Shown here: positions 16,102 through 24,544 of the stretch, one piece after another
How the letters are laid out: each line of letters starts with the position of its first letter
How positions within the stretch are numbered: position 1 is the stretch's first letter
Origin: an uncultured Prevotellaceae bacterium
GTDB taxonomy: Bacteria; Bacteroidota; Bacteroidia; Bacteroidales; Bacteroidaceae
Direction: 5' to 3'
Assembly (NCBI GenBank): GCA_937893145.1
Contig: CALBJW010000144.1
Location: 1 to 53,471, forward strand
DNA length: 53,471 nt
Translations under genes and position numbers: made by a program
The notes under the pieces: generated by a model
Told to the model about the DNA's origin: nothing
Database searches by the model: none
The model's input: only the letters and a program-made list of their open reading frames with translations

Positions 16102-17643
16102 ATGGAAAATAAAAATGGGAAAAATAAAATGGTAAATGGTAAATGGCTAAATGGTAATTATAATCGTAAATGGCTAAATGGCAAATGTTTGCTGTGTCTT
16201 CTTTTACTTCTCCTTCCCCTCTCTCTCCAAGCGCAGATAGGGATATTTGCTGATACCATTCCGCATGACTGGTTGTACCTTCGTCACAATAAGCCTGGTG
16301 GAATGTACCCTGGCGATACCCTACGGTTCATGGTCACTGCCGACCCTAACCATCATGTGAGCAATGTCGTGTATGTCGATTTTTTGCATCCTTCTGGTCA
16401 GAGAGTGAAAGTCATGAAGTTGCGCCTTAATGCCAATCTTAGAGCGACAGGAGAGATAGTGCTCGACACACTTTTCTCGTCTGGATTCTACGAACTACGA
16501 GCCTATACTCGTTATATGGCTAATTGGCGTTACTATACATATCCTACCACTCCCATACCAGTTCTGTCTCGCCATGACAAGAGTGACAAGAATCCTGCCA
16601 TCTCCGAAGCGTTCTTCAGGAGTGGTAAGTTGAATTTCCCCTTCGAGCATGCTCCGTGGGAAACCCTTTCTCGCCACGATTACAACAATGTCAACAACCA
16701 ATTCAACCTTACTCACATGGCAGAGAAAAACCTAATGGTCTTTGGTAGAATCGTTGGTAAGGTGGCAAACAAAGAGGATCATCCGAGATACAATCCTAAT
16801 GATCGTAAGTTCACGGTAGTCGTTAACAATAAGAAGAACATATATTCCGGTGATGTCACCACCGATTCCGCAGGGTACTACGCCATATATCTTCCCGATA
16901 CTCTCCGAGGCGAGTATAATTTGCTCATGTATGAAGAAAAGACAGCCGTCAAGGGTGCGTTCAGTTCAAAATATATGCGTAACTTCTTTGTAACTATCGA
17001 TGAGAGGTTTGCTCCAGCCCATCGCCGTTTTGGCGTCGGCGAGATAGATGCCCGTGTCTTTGGCTATAAGAAGTGGCGCAAGGACAAGCATGCTATGAAG
17101 TACATCAACGAGTTCTTCAATGTTGACGACTATGTCATCGCTTCGAAGAATAGGGGAGATGTTTCTACTGCCTTCTATGCTTGGCTCGGATACATTGACA
17201 CACAGTTTATGCATACACGAGGTGTAGCTTCGCCAACTAAGATGAATCTCTATCCCGACTCTATCACCAATAAGTTCATTGACCTCGATTTTCCCAACGG
17301 CAACGACTCCAACGACCCGTCCACCGTCTGCATCGATGGACCAACTTACCAGAGGCGTCCCATCATCTGGATTCTCAATGGTGAGTATCGACTCATCACA
17401 GGCATGAACCGTATGATTAGCGACTTCACCGTCCTTCGTCCTTCACGCTCTCGAATGCCCCTCTATATCGACGAGGTCCATACCATTCACATCTGCGAAG
17501 ACCCCGATGTCTTTAAGTCCTATGTCCTATGTCCAGAGGTCGAACGCCGTCGTCCCATCACGGTCTTCATCACCACTCATCCTAACTACACCTGGAACGA
17601 TTCCGCCCTCATGAGCAACCATTTCTTTGGGTATTCAAAGTAA
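16102..17643 (+). CDS. shorter paralogue of the upstream MG2/plug-like envelope protein
   Basis: 513 residues, 14 bases downstream of its larger relative. Shared elements are an MG2-like start (PGDTLRFMVTA), a SGFYELRAYTRYMANW segment nearly identical to SGFYEVRAYTRYMLNW upstream, and the plug-like end RRPIIWILNGEYRL with RRPITVFITTHPNY. It lacks the STN domain and the middle macroglobulin domains. The first 28 residues are Asn/Gly/Lys/Trp-rich because they are encoded by a 7-base repeat tract. The real export signal is KCLLCLLLLLLPLSLQAQ after it. Translation could start at 16102 (with an AAGGGG 11 bases upstream) or at the in-frame ATG at 16129. Function unknown; gene duplication within the operon is likely. 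Confidence 0.7.
   Translation: MENKNGKNKMVNGKWLNGNYNRKWLNGKCLLCLLLLLLPLSLQAQIGIFADTIPHDWLYLRHNKPGGMYPGDTLRFMVTADPNHHVSNVVYVDFLHPSGQRVKVMKLRLNANLRATGEIVLDTLFSSGFYELRAYTRYMANWRYYTYPTTPIPVLSRHDKSDKNPAISEAFFRSGKLNFPFEHAPWETLSRHDYNNVNNQFNLTHMAEKNLMVFGRIVGKVANKEDHPRYNPNDRKFTVVVNNKKNIYSGDVTTDSAGYYAIYLPDTLRGEYNLLMYEEKTAVKGAFSSKYMRNFFVTIDERFAPAHRRFGVGEIDARVFGYKKWRKDKHAMKYINEFFNVDDYVIASKNRGDVSTAFYAWLGYIDTQFMHTRGVASPTKMNLYPDSITNKFIDLDFPNGNDSNDPSTVCIDGPTYQRRPIIWILNGEYRLITGMNRMISDFTVLRPSRSRMPLYIDEVHTIHICEDPDVFKSYVLCPEVERRRPITVFITTHPNYTWNDSALMSNHFFGYSK
16127..16187. repeat. AAATGGT/C microsatellite within a signal-peptide coding region
   Basis: TAAATGG-type units recur with period about 7 (TAAATGG TAAATGG C TAAATGG, then again after a short interruption). 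The tract encodes the repeated Asn-Gly-Lys-Trp-Leu pattern at the start of the paralogue. The same GGTAAATGG word occurs near 47648. Confidence 0.75.
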
Positions 17644-17664
17644 ACTAATGAAAATTAAATAAAG

Positions 17665-17700
17665 AAATCGACCTATAGCATTGCTACAAGTCGATTTTTT
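17665..17700. terminator. convergent bidirectional terminator
   Basis: AAATCGAC (17665-17672) pairs with GTCGATTT (17690-17697), and an inner TAGC-ATT-GCTA stem (17676-17686) extends it. A T run follows on the plus strand. It lies between the two convergent genes ending at 17643 and 17727. Confidence 0.85.
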
Positions 17701-17726
17701 TATTTTGTTTATCTAATTGATTTCAT

Positions 17727-20700
17727 TTATCTCATTGGGCGCATACCACCAGCTGGTCTGCCTGCACCACCTGGTCTGCCTGCTGGAGCACCTGCTGGTC
17801 TGCCACCAGGACCGCCCTGACCACGCTGGATGCCACCCCAAGGGTTGAGGGAACGCTCCTGGTCTGTTCCGTTCACGTTCTTGCCACCAAAGATGTTGAG
17901 TTTGTAGATGACGTGAATCATACCGTAGGAGAAGATGGCGTTGGTGCGAGTATCAGACTGTGACATGGCATCGACCATACGACTGATGTTGGACTGCTGA
18001 TGGAGGATATCGTTCCACTGGAGGCTGACGGTGAGTGCCTTGCCTTTGAGGAATGACTGGCTGACCTGCATGTTCCAAAGGAGTTCGTTGGTGTTGAGGT
18101 TGCTTGATGAGTAACCACGGCGACTGCTCTCGGAGATGTCGGTAGAGAGACTTGTGCCCCAAGGGAAGAAGAAGTTGAACTCTGCTCCGTATGTGAAGTT
18201 GAACACGTTAGGGTTCTGTGGTGCTATACGGCTGTTGGCTGTGTGCTGGTATGTGATGCTACCACTGATGCTGGCATCAAACCAGTCCTTGCGATAACCA
18301 AACGAGAGGCGTTCCATGATGGTGAGGTTGTTGGTGTTGGTCTCCTGAATGTCACCCTTGAAGAGGTCTGCCTTGCTTGTGTAACCACCAGTCTTCACGT
18401 TGTAAACCTCTGTCTTCTGATGGTTGAAATTACCATTGGTCATGGAGTTGATGGAGAAGAGTTTCTCCTTACCAAAACTCTGGTTGAATCCAAATCCGAG
18501 GTTGGTGTTCCAGTTGCCGTTGATATTCTTTGGCATAGTCACATTCTGACCTGTCTGTTCGAAGTATGTCGATACATTAGAGATGGCATTCTGGGTGAAA
18601 CCACCACCTGCCCATACGAACATGCCACGGAAAGTAGCCATGTCGAAGGTATTGAAGTTGAGGTTGAAGTTATGGTTGAGCGATGGCTTGAGTCCTGGAT
18701 TACCAAAAGAAATATCGTTTGGACGAGAGTCATCCTCAATGTCGAGAAGGTTGGTCATGGATGGCTGACTTGAACGGCTGCGGTAGTTGATGCGAAGCTG
18801 AGTCTGCTTGTCGAAGTTGTAGCGGAAGTCAACTGATGGCGCGAAGTTATATACAGTACGAGTGACAACAGTATCGACATTCATGTACTTATAGTCCATA
18901 GTGGAATGCTGTGGGAGGAAATCTACACCAGCGCTGAAGTTGAATTTGTCTGTCACCTTACGGAAACTGAGCGAGACTGTGTGGTCGAAGTTGCGATACT
19001 CAGAGTACTGTGCGAGCTTTGCAGCTTCTTTTGCTAATAAATATTTATTGTTATCCCCAATTTCTTTGTAATAAGTTGAATCTTCACCTAAAATGTATTT
19101 GTAATCCCTTGAAATCAGTTCGTCGATAGCTCCTGCCACGTTATAGCGGTTACGGTAGAGAACATCGCGAATAGCATAATAGACTGTAGGATCGTAGGAA
19201 TCGAAGATACCAGTCTTACGGTCGCTCTTGTTGTAGCTATAGTTAAAGCGATAAGAGAACTGGAGATATGTGCGGTCAGCAATAGGTTCTGAGTATGTAG
19301 CCTGGAGAGAGTATCGGTTGTTTACACCAGGAGTAGTAGAATAACGGTTGTTATACTTATCCTTTTCTGGAGTGAGTTTATACTTTGCACTGGAAGCTGA
19401 GAGATTGAGACTTTCGCTCGATGACAACTGACCTGTGGCACGGAATGTGATGTTTCTTCCTCGGTTGTTGAGTTTGCGGTTAATCTGCAATTCACCATTC
19501 AAGTTCTTGTTGAGACTGTACGATTGTGAAGAGTTGATTTCACTATTGATGAAGATACTGTCGAGCACTCCTAATGCATTATTATTTATTCTGTTTATTG
19601 GGTCAGCAAACTGACCATACTCATTGTCGTATGGGTTGTCGTTGAAAGTTCCAGTTGTATTCTCGCTTCGTGAACGATTGCGACTGATGCTACCGCTTGG
19701 ACGGAAGATGATGTTGGTCATTGAGTCTGGTTTCCACTCCATACGGAAGTCTGCATTAAGACCATAGTTGCTGTTCCAACTGTTTTGCATTCTTGTTGAG
19801 TAGTTGGTCTTCTCCGAGCGGAAGTTCTGAGAGTTGGTTTCTGTTTGAGTGTCGGAACCATTATAGCGGTAACGTACATTACCACCTACCTCGATGATGT
19901 CATTGCCTGTGGCGAAGTTGAAGCCCACATCCTTGTAGCTGCGGAGACCGCCGCCACCACGACCGCCCCAGCCGCCACGGCCACCGCCGCCACCGAAGCC
20001 CATATTGCCGGTGTTGTTGGCGTTAGTGATGAGTGAGTACTGCTGACCTTCAAGGAAACGGTTCATGTTAACACGACCAGAATAGCGGTGCTGAGTACCA
20101 CCAGCAAGGTCGGCATTACCAAACCATCCGTTGTTCATACCACGCTTGAGAGAGAGGTCGAGTACTGTCTCTTCTTCACCATCGTCAATACCTGTCACAC
20201 GCGAGAGGTCGCTCTTGCGGTCGTAGGTCTTGATCTTATCAATGATGTTTGTTGGGATATTCTTGAGTGCCATCTCCTTGTCGTTAAGGAAGAATTCCTT
20301 ACCGTCAACGAGAATCTTGTTTACAGTCTTACCATTAATCTTGATAGTACCATCGTCGTCCATAGTGGCACCAGGGAGTTTCTTAACGAGGTCCTCGAGC
20401 ATAGAACCCTCTGCAGTACGATAAGCAGAGGCATTATACACGAGTGAGTCGCCACTAACCTGTACCTGTGCTGCAGCAGCACTAACAATCTGTTCCTTGA
20501 GGAGACGCGAGTTCTCGGCAAGAGTAATGTAGCCAGCATTGAATGGTGACTTCGCCTTGGAGAGATCGAGTGGAAGGACATGGTCCTTGTAACCAATGTA
20601 AGTGACTTTGAGGGCATACTTGCCTTTCTTTACGCCCTTGATGGTGAACGAACCGTCTGCATTTGTTGCTGCACCATCAACCATTGTGCTGTCTGGTAAC

Positions 20701-20837
20701 GAAAGCACCTGTACTGTGGCGGAGATGATTGCCTCCTTAGTGGTTTTGTCGATGACAACACCGTTTACTGTGATTTTTTGTCCCATTGACGGTATGGATA
20801 TCAATGTCAATAGGAGTGCGATGAATGAGTGTTTCAT
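17727..20837 (-). CDS. TonB-dependent-receptor-like outer membrane beta-barrel protein
   Basis: 1036 residues. Signal peptide (ALLLTLISIPSMGQ), carboxypeptidase-regulatory-like beta domain (about 20-105, GVVIDKTTKEAIISATVQV), and a plug-like domain (about 130-230, GSMLEDLVKKLPG, then INGKTVNKILVDGKEFF). A long barrel rich in aromatic beta strands follows. There is a glycine-rich loop near residue 280-300 (GFGGGGGRGGWGGRGGGG). The C-terminus is Pro/Gly/Arg-rich (GGRPAGAPAGRPGG), which is odd because most barrels end in an aromatic beta strand. I infer the OMP_b-brl_3 family, probably a transporter or surface protein of unknown ligand. No SusD partner is adjacent. Confidence 0.8.
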   Translation of the reverse strand: MKHSFIALLLTLISIPSMGQKITVNGVVIDKTTKEAIISATVQVLSLPDSTMVDGAATNADGSFTIKGVKKGKYALKVTYIGYKDHVLPLDLSKAKSPFNAGYITLAENSRLLKEQIVSAAAAQVQVSGDSLVYNASAYRTAEGSMLEDLVKKLPGATMDDDGTIKINGKTVNKILVDGKEFFLNDKEMALKNIPTNIIDKIKTYDRKSDLSRVTGIDDGEEETVLDLSLKRGMNNGWFGNADLAGGTQHRYSGRVNMNRFLEGQQYSLITNANNTGNMGFGGGGGRGGWGGRGGGGLRSYKDVGFNFATGNDIIEVGGNVRYRYNGSDTQTETNSQNFRSEKTNYSTRMQNSWNSNYGLNADFRMEWKPDSMTNIIFRPSGSISRNRSRSENTTGTFNDNPYDNEYGQFADPINRINNNALGVLDSIFINSEINSSQSYSLNKNLNGELQINRKLNNRGRNITFRATGQLSSSESLNLSASSAKYKLTPEKDKYNNRYSTTPGVNNRYSLQATYSEPIADRTYLQFSYRFNYSYNKSDRKTGIFDSYDPTVYYAIRDVLYRNRYNVAGAIDELISRDYKYILGEDSTYYKEIGDNNKYLLAKEAAKLAQYSEYRNFDHTVSLSFRKVTDKFNFSAGVDFLPQHSTMDYKYMNVDTVVTRTVYNFAPSVDFRYNFDKQTQLRINYRSRSSQPSMTNLLDIEDDSRPNDISFGNPGLKPSLNHNFNLNFNTFDMATFRGMFVWAGGGFTQNAISNVSTYFEQTGQNVTMPKNINGNWNTNLGFGFNQSFGKEKLFSINSMTNGNFNHQKTEVYNVKTGGYTSKADLFKGDIQETNTNNLTIMERLSFGYRKDWFDASISGSITYQHTANSRIAPQNPNVFNFTYGAEFNFFFPWGTSLSTDISESSRRGYSSSNLNTNELLWNMQVSQSFLKGKALTVSLQWNDILHQQSNISRMVDAMSQSDTRTNAIFSYGMIHVIYKLNIFGGKNVNGTDQERSLNPWGGIQRGQGGPGGRPAGAPAGRPGGAGRPAGGMRPMR

Positions 20838-20881
20838 TTACTTTTTACCGTTTTTTTTTCTTACTTTTGAGAATATGACTG

Positions 20882-20889
20882 CAAAGTTA
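20882..20889 (-). promoter_or_regulatory. -7 element of the beta-barrel gene
   Basis: A perfect TAACTTTG (20889-20882, minus strand) lies about 45 bases upstream of the ATG at 20837. No clear -33 TTTG is seen at the expected distance. A plus-strand TAATTTTG at 20933-20940 could serve menA, also without a clear -33. Confidence 0.45.
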
Positions 20890-21029
20890 TAAAAAAGTTT
20901 AACGAGGTAGATGTGATTTTGTGAGAAATGTGTAATTTTGCAAAATGTCGAACGCTAAAAGCGTCCAAACAGTGTAATAACGTGATTACATAATTAAGTA
21001 ACTACGCTGCAAGGAATAACAGAATAATA

Positions 21030-21989
21030 ATGAAAACAAATTCAATAAAAGCTTGGTTTTTGGCAGCAAGACCAAAGACGTTGACTGGTGCTGTGGCTCC
21101 TGTGATAGTGGGAGGTGCATTGGCATGGTGTGATACTTTTGGAAGAACGTTAGCTAGTTCGAGACGACTGTTTGAGGTAGGACACGACTCGAATGTTTAT
21201 CTCACTTCTCATTTCATATCGTATATTGTGCCTTTTGTGCTGTGTCTGTTGTTTGCGATGGTGATGCAGATTGATGCTAACTTTGTGAACGATTGGTGGG
21301 ATGCACGAAAGGGTACAGATCGTGAAGACAGACTTGGTCCAGAAAGGGCATGTGCTCAGGGATGGATAACATCGAGGGCAATGGTTATAGGTATCATAAT
21401 TACTACGCTGCTGGCATGTGCCATAGGTATGCTCCTTCTGTTGTGGCATCTGCAATGGGAACTGCTTATTGTGGGAGTGCTGTGTGTGTTGGGATGTTTC
21501 CTCTACACGTTGAAGTTGTCGTATATCGGCATGGGTGACTTGCTCGTAGTTGTATTCTTTGGCATTGTACCCGTAGGATTTACATACTATGTCATTACGA
21601 ATGGTTTGTGGACCATGCCTGTCACTCTTGCAGGACTTGGGATGGGACTGGCTACGGATAATCTGCTTATGGTGAATAACTATCGTGATGTGGAACAGGA
21701 CAAGATAAGTGGAAAGCGAACTTTAGTAGTAAGATATGGAAAGGAGTTCGGCCTCCAGGCTTACCTTTGGCTTGGTGTAGTGGCTATGATGTTTGCCTTT
21801 GCCTCAATCATGTGCGTTGGAAATAGAGGAGTGTTGATGGTCATTTACCTTGTTATGCACGTCATGACATTTATGAAGATGAGAAAGTTGACAGGAAAGG
21901 CTTTGAACGCTGTGCTTGGTAGTACGGCTCGAAATATCTTCATTTATGGTTTGCTGATGGCTCTGTCGCTGATGCTTGGTGGACATTAG
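21030..21989 (+). CDS. menA: 1,4-dihydroxy-2-naphthoate polyprenyltransferase
   Basis: 319 residues, UbiA-superfamily integral membrane enzyme that attaches the polyprenyl tail in menaquinone synthesis. The start AWFLAARPKTLTGAVAPVIVG is typical of MenA. The first aspartate motif is NFVNDWWDARKGTDREDRLG (84-103) and the second is NNYRDVEQDKISGKRTL. Most of the rest is hydrophobic helices. Residues about 38-60 look longer than usual, and the DNA there carries a TTCGAG/CTCGAA inverted pair. It converges with and overlaps the permease gene by four bases at the 3' end. Confidence 0.92.
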   Translation: MKTNSIKAWFLAARPKTLTGAVAPVIVGGALAWCDTFGRTLASSRRLFEVGHDSNVYLTSHFISYIVPFVLCLLFAMVMQIDANFVNDWWDARKGTDREDRLGPERACAQGWITSRAMVIGIIITTLLACAIGMLLLLWHLQWELLIVGVLCVLGCFLYTLKLSYIGMGDLLVVVFFGIVPVGFTYYVITNGLWTMPVTLAGLGMGLATDNLLMVNNYRDVEQDKISGKRTLVVRYGKEFGLQAYLWLGVVAMMFAFASIMCVGNRGVLMVIYLVMHVMTFMKMRKLTGKALNAVLGSTARNIFIYGLLMALSLMLGGH

Positions 21990-22708
21990 GCAAGAAGTGC
22001 CATGATGCCTGTTACTGCCATATAGATGTATATAATCTTGCGAAGCACGGCATTAGATATTCTCTTAAACACAAGAGAACCGATGTATGTGCCTGTGGCT
22101 ACTGCAATAAGTGCATAGCACCATGATATGCCAACGGCTGGAGTGAGAAATCCTGCACGAGCACGGAAGATGGTCATCATGATGTTGCTCATGAGGAGAT
22201 ATGTTTGCAGATTTGCCATGTAGCCTTCTTTTGTCTTTTCTGCAGAGAGGAAATAAAGTACAGCTGGTGGTCCCTGCATGGCAAAGAAACCTCCCATCAG
22301 TCCAGATATGCTTCCCATGCTGAGTTGAACGGGAAGTGTGGGGCGAAGATGTATCTTGTCGCTGATGAAGAAGAAATATAATGCTACGAGGATAAGTATT
22401 ATTCCAAGTATGTGTTTCATGTTTTTGTCGTTCATTGTTGATACTGACATGACGGCAAAGTAGCTGACAAGGATGAAGGTGATGAGAATGGGGAGTAGTC
22501 GTCGCCAGTTGAGGTGGCGATACATCCTCACAGCCACGAAGATGCTCTGCATTCCTGCAAGGAGTCCTGAGAGAGTAGTTGCCTCTCCATACGAAGGCAT
22601 GAGGTGTGGGAGGATGGTCATGATGACTATACCAAAACCAAAGCCTCCTACGCGTTGAACGAAGGAGGCAAATGTAACTGCTAATATGAGAAGTAGGTAA
22701 GTGTTCAA
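21986..22708 (-). CDS. TSUP-family permease (TauE/SafE, DUF81)
   Basis: 240 residues with about seven hydrophobic helices and the two-fold repeated layout of TauE/SafE permeases. The N-terminal repeat contains GGFGFGIVIMTILPHLM and the second repeat GSISGLMGGFFAMQGPPAVLYFL. Family members export sulfite, sulfoacetate or other small anions; the substrate here cannot be told. It is the last gene of the long minus-strand string, 18 bases after ispF. Its end overlaps menA on the other strand by four bases. Confidence 0.88.
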   Translation of the reverse strand: MNTYLLLILAVTFASFVQRVGGFGFGIVIMTILPHLMPSYGEATTLSGLLAGMQSIFVAVRMYRHLNWRRLLPILITFILVSYFAVMSVSTMNDKNMKHILGIILILVALYFFFISDKIHLRPTLPVQLSMGSISGLMGGFFAMQGPPAVLYFLSAEKTKEGYMANLQTYLLMSNIMMTIFRARAGFLTPAVGISWCYALIAVATGTYIGSLVFKRISNAVLRKIIYIYMAVTGIMALLA

Positions 22709-22726
22709 AATTGTATGTCCAGATGG

Positions 22727-23212
22727 TTATTGTGCTTTTTCGAGAAGTACTACTGCGTATGCACTTATGCCCTCTTCACGACCTGTAAATCCGAGTTTCT
22801 CGGTTGTTGTGGCTTTGATGCTAACGTCATCCTCATCTATGCCCATACATTCGGCAAGTGTTCGCTTCATGTCAGGAACATGTGGATTGATTTTTGGGCG
22901 TTCGGCACATACTGTTGCATCGACATTACCGATGGTATATCCCTTTGTGGCTACGATTTCAACTGTCTTGCGAAGCAGAATCTTCGAATCAATATTCTCA
23001 AATTCGTTACCTTTCTTTGGTGGGAAATGGTAACCTATGTCTCGCATATTGGCAGCACCAAGTATGGCATCACAGATAGCATGGATAAGTACATCGGCAT
23101 CGCTGTGTCCAAGCAATCCTAATGTGTGTGGAATCTTTATTCCTCCAAGCCAAAGGTCACGACCTTCTGTTAGTTGATGGACATCGAAGCCCATTCCTAC
23201 TCGTATCTTCAT
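22727..23212 (-). CDS. ispF: 2-C-methyl-D-erythritol 2,4-cyclodiphosphate synthase
   Basis: 161 residues, normal for IspF, which makes the cyclic diphosphate of the MEP isoprenoid pathway. The metal-binding start is VGMGFDVHQL (Asp and His at 9 and 11), followed by the signature LLGHSDADVLIHAICDAILGAAN and IGYHFPP. dxr of the same pathway lies about 7 kb upstream in the same gene string. A 77-base gap with an 8-base repeat tract separates it from porV. Confidence 0.95.
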   Translation of the reverse strand: MKIRVGMGFDVHQLTEGRDLWLGGIKIPHTLGLLGHSDADVLIHAICDAILGAANMRDIGYHFPPKKGNEFENIDSKILLRKTVEIVATKGYTIGNVDATVCAERPKINPHVPDMKRTLAECMGIDEDDVSIKATTTEKLGFTGREEGISAYAVVLLEKAQ

Positions 23213-23225
23213 TTTCTTTATATCC

Positions 23226-23289
23226 TTAAACCCTTAACCCCATAAACTTATAAACTCATAAACCTATAAACTCATAAACCTTTAACCCC
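23226..23289. repeat. 8-base period tract between porV and ispF
   Basis: Eight consecutive octamers: TTAAACCC, TTAACCCC, ATAAACTT, ATAAACTC, ATAAACCT, ATAAACTC, ATAAACCT, TTAACCCC. The tract begins 14 bases after the ispF start and ends one base before the porV stop, so it fills the gap. It has no coding role. Confidence 0.9.
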
Positions 23290-24525
23290 TTACCTCCTTC
23301 TCTTTCCTAACAAATCCTTAATTCCGTCCATGTCGAAGGCGAGAGAGAAGCGGAGAGTTTGGTCGAGTGGGTTAGTCTGTGCTGTAGAGATGACATAACC
23401 GGCATCAATAGAGAATACGGACATCTTGAAGCCTGCACCTACTGTGAAGTACTTACGATTACCCTTGTTAGGATGTTCGTGGTGGTAACCAGCACGAACG
23501 AAGAACTTGTTGTTGTATGAATATTCAGCACCTACAGACCACTGAATCTCCTCCATCTCCTCCTTGAAGCCGCGTGGAGCGTCGGAGAACGACTTGAAGA
23601 TACCTGTGATAGGAGAAATGTTGTAGTAGCCTTCGCTGTCAAGCCATGAGTTGTACTGACTCTGGTACGAACCTGTTGCGATGGCACTCTCCTTCTGTTC
23701 AGGAGTCATGTCGCGTGTGTCCTCAGATGTGTCGATATACTGCTTGTATGTAGGCATAGTAGGAATGAGGAGTTTGCTGGCATCAGCAGCAATGGTGAAG
23801 GTGTTGTAGTCGTCGATAGGAATCATGAGCGACATACCAAAACGGAGGTTTGTAGGGATGAACTCCGAGATGTTTCCACCATCATGTGAAATCTTTGAAC
23901 CGATATTGCTGATGTTGAGACCCCAGCCTAATTGACTCTCATGGTTGCCAAGCATGATATAGCCATTGTGGTAGAGGGCAATGTCGGCGGCAAAGGCAGA
24001 ACCAGGACGAGTCTCGTCGTCGTGAGCACCAAGGTCAGAATGTATGAAACGGAGAGCTACAGCTGCTGAGAATGTCTCGGAGAGCATACGAGAGTATGCC
24101 ACATCGACTGCCATTTCGTAAGGACGCATAGTCATGGTCTCGTCCTGTGTGATAACTTCACCGAGCGAGAAATAGCGGAGTGATGCTGAGAGTGCATCGT
24201 AGTTGCCGAGACGATAATAACCTGTGACATTGGCAAGGTCAATATCGCTGACGAGTTGTCTCAACCAAGGTGTATAGTTGAGAGCAATACCAGCACGAGA
24301 GATACAGAATGGGTACTTGGCTGGATTCCAGTATTGTGAGTTGACATCAGGGTCGGTGGCTGCACCCACATCACCAAGACCAGCAGCACGAGCATCTGGA
24401 GCGATGGCAAGTGATGTGGCAGCATAGTTGACTGGGTTCAGCTCGTTCCATGAGTCCTGAGCCTTAGCTGTGTGTACGAATGTGAATAGGAGAATCAGTA
24501 CGTATGAAATCGTGATTTTTCTCAT
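23290..24525 (-). CDS. porV: type IX secretion outer membrane protein PorV
   Basis: 411 residues with a signal peptide (VLILLFTFVHTAKAQ). The family start is LNPVNYAATSLAIAPDARAAGLGDVGAATDPD, in which only the first part is shown by position 29-60, followed by YWNPAKYPF. The rest alternates like a 14-strand barrel of the FadL/PorV type. PorV shuttles type IX cargo from the translocon to the PorU sortase in the outer membrane. The gene lies 19 bases after porU on the same strand, the usual pair. Confidence 0.92.
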   Translation of the reverse strand: MRKITISYVLILLFTFVHTAKAQDSWNELNPVNYAATSLAIAPDARAAGLGDVGAATDPDVNSQYWNPAKYPFCISRAGIALNYTPWLRQLVSDIDLANVTGYYRLGNYDALSASLRYFSLGEVITQDETMTMRPYEMAVDVAYSRMLSETFSAAVALRFIHSDLGAHDDETRPGSAFAADIALYHNGYIMLGNHESQLGWGLNISNIGSKISHDGGNISEFIPTNLRFGMSLMIPIDDYNTFTIAADASKLLIPTMPTYKQYIDTSEDTRDMTPEQKESAIATGSYQSQYNSWLDSEGYYNISPITGIFKSFSDAPRGFKEEMEEIQWSVGAEYSYNNKFFVRAGYHHEHPNKGNRKYFTVGAGFKMSVFSIDAGYVISTAQTNPLDQTLRFSLAFDMDGIKDLLGKRRR

Positions 24526-24544
24526 GTGGATATCTTTATTTGTT

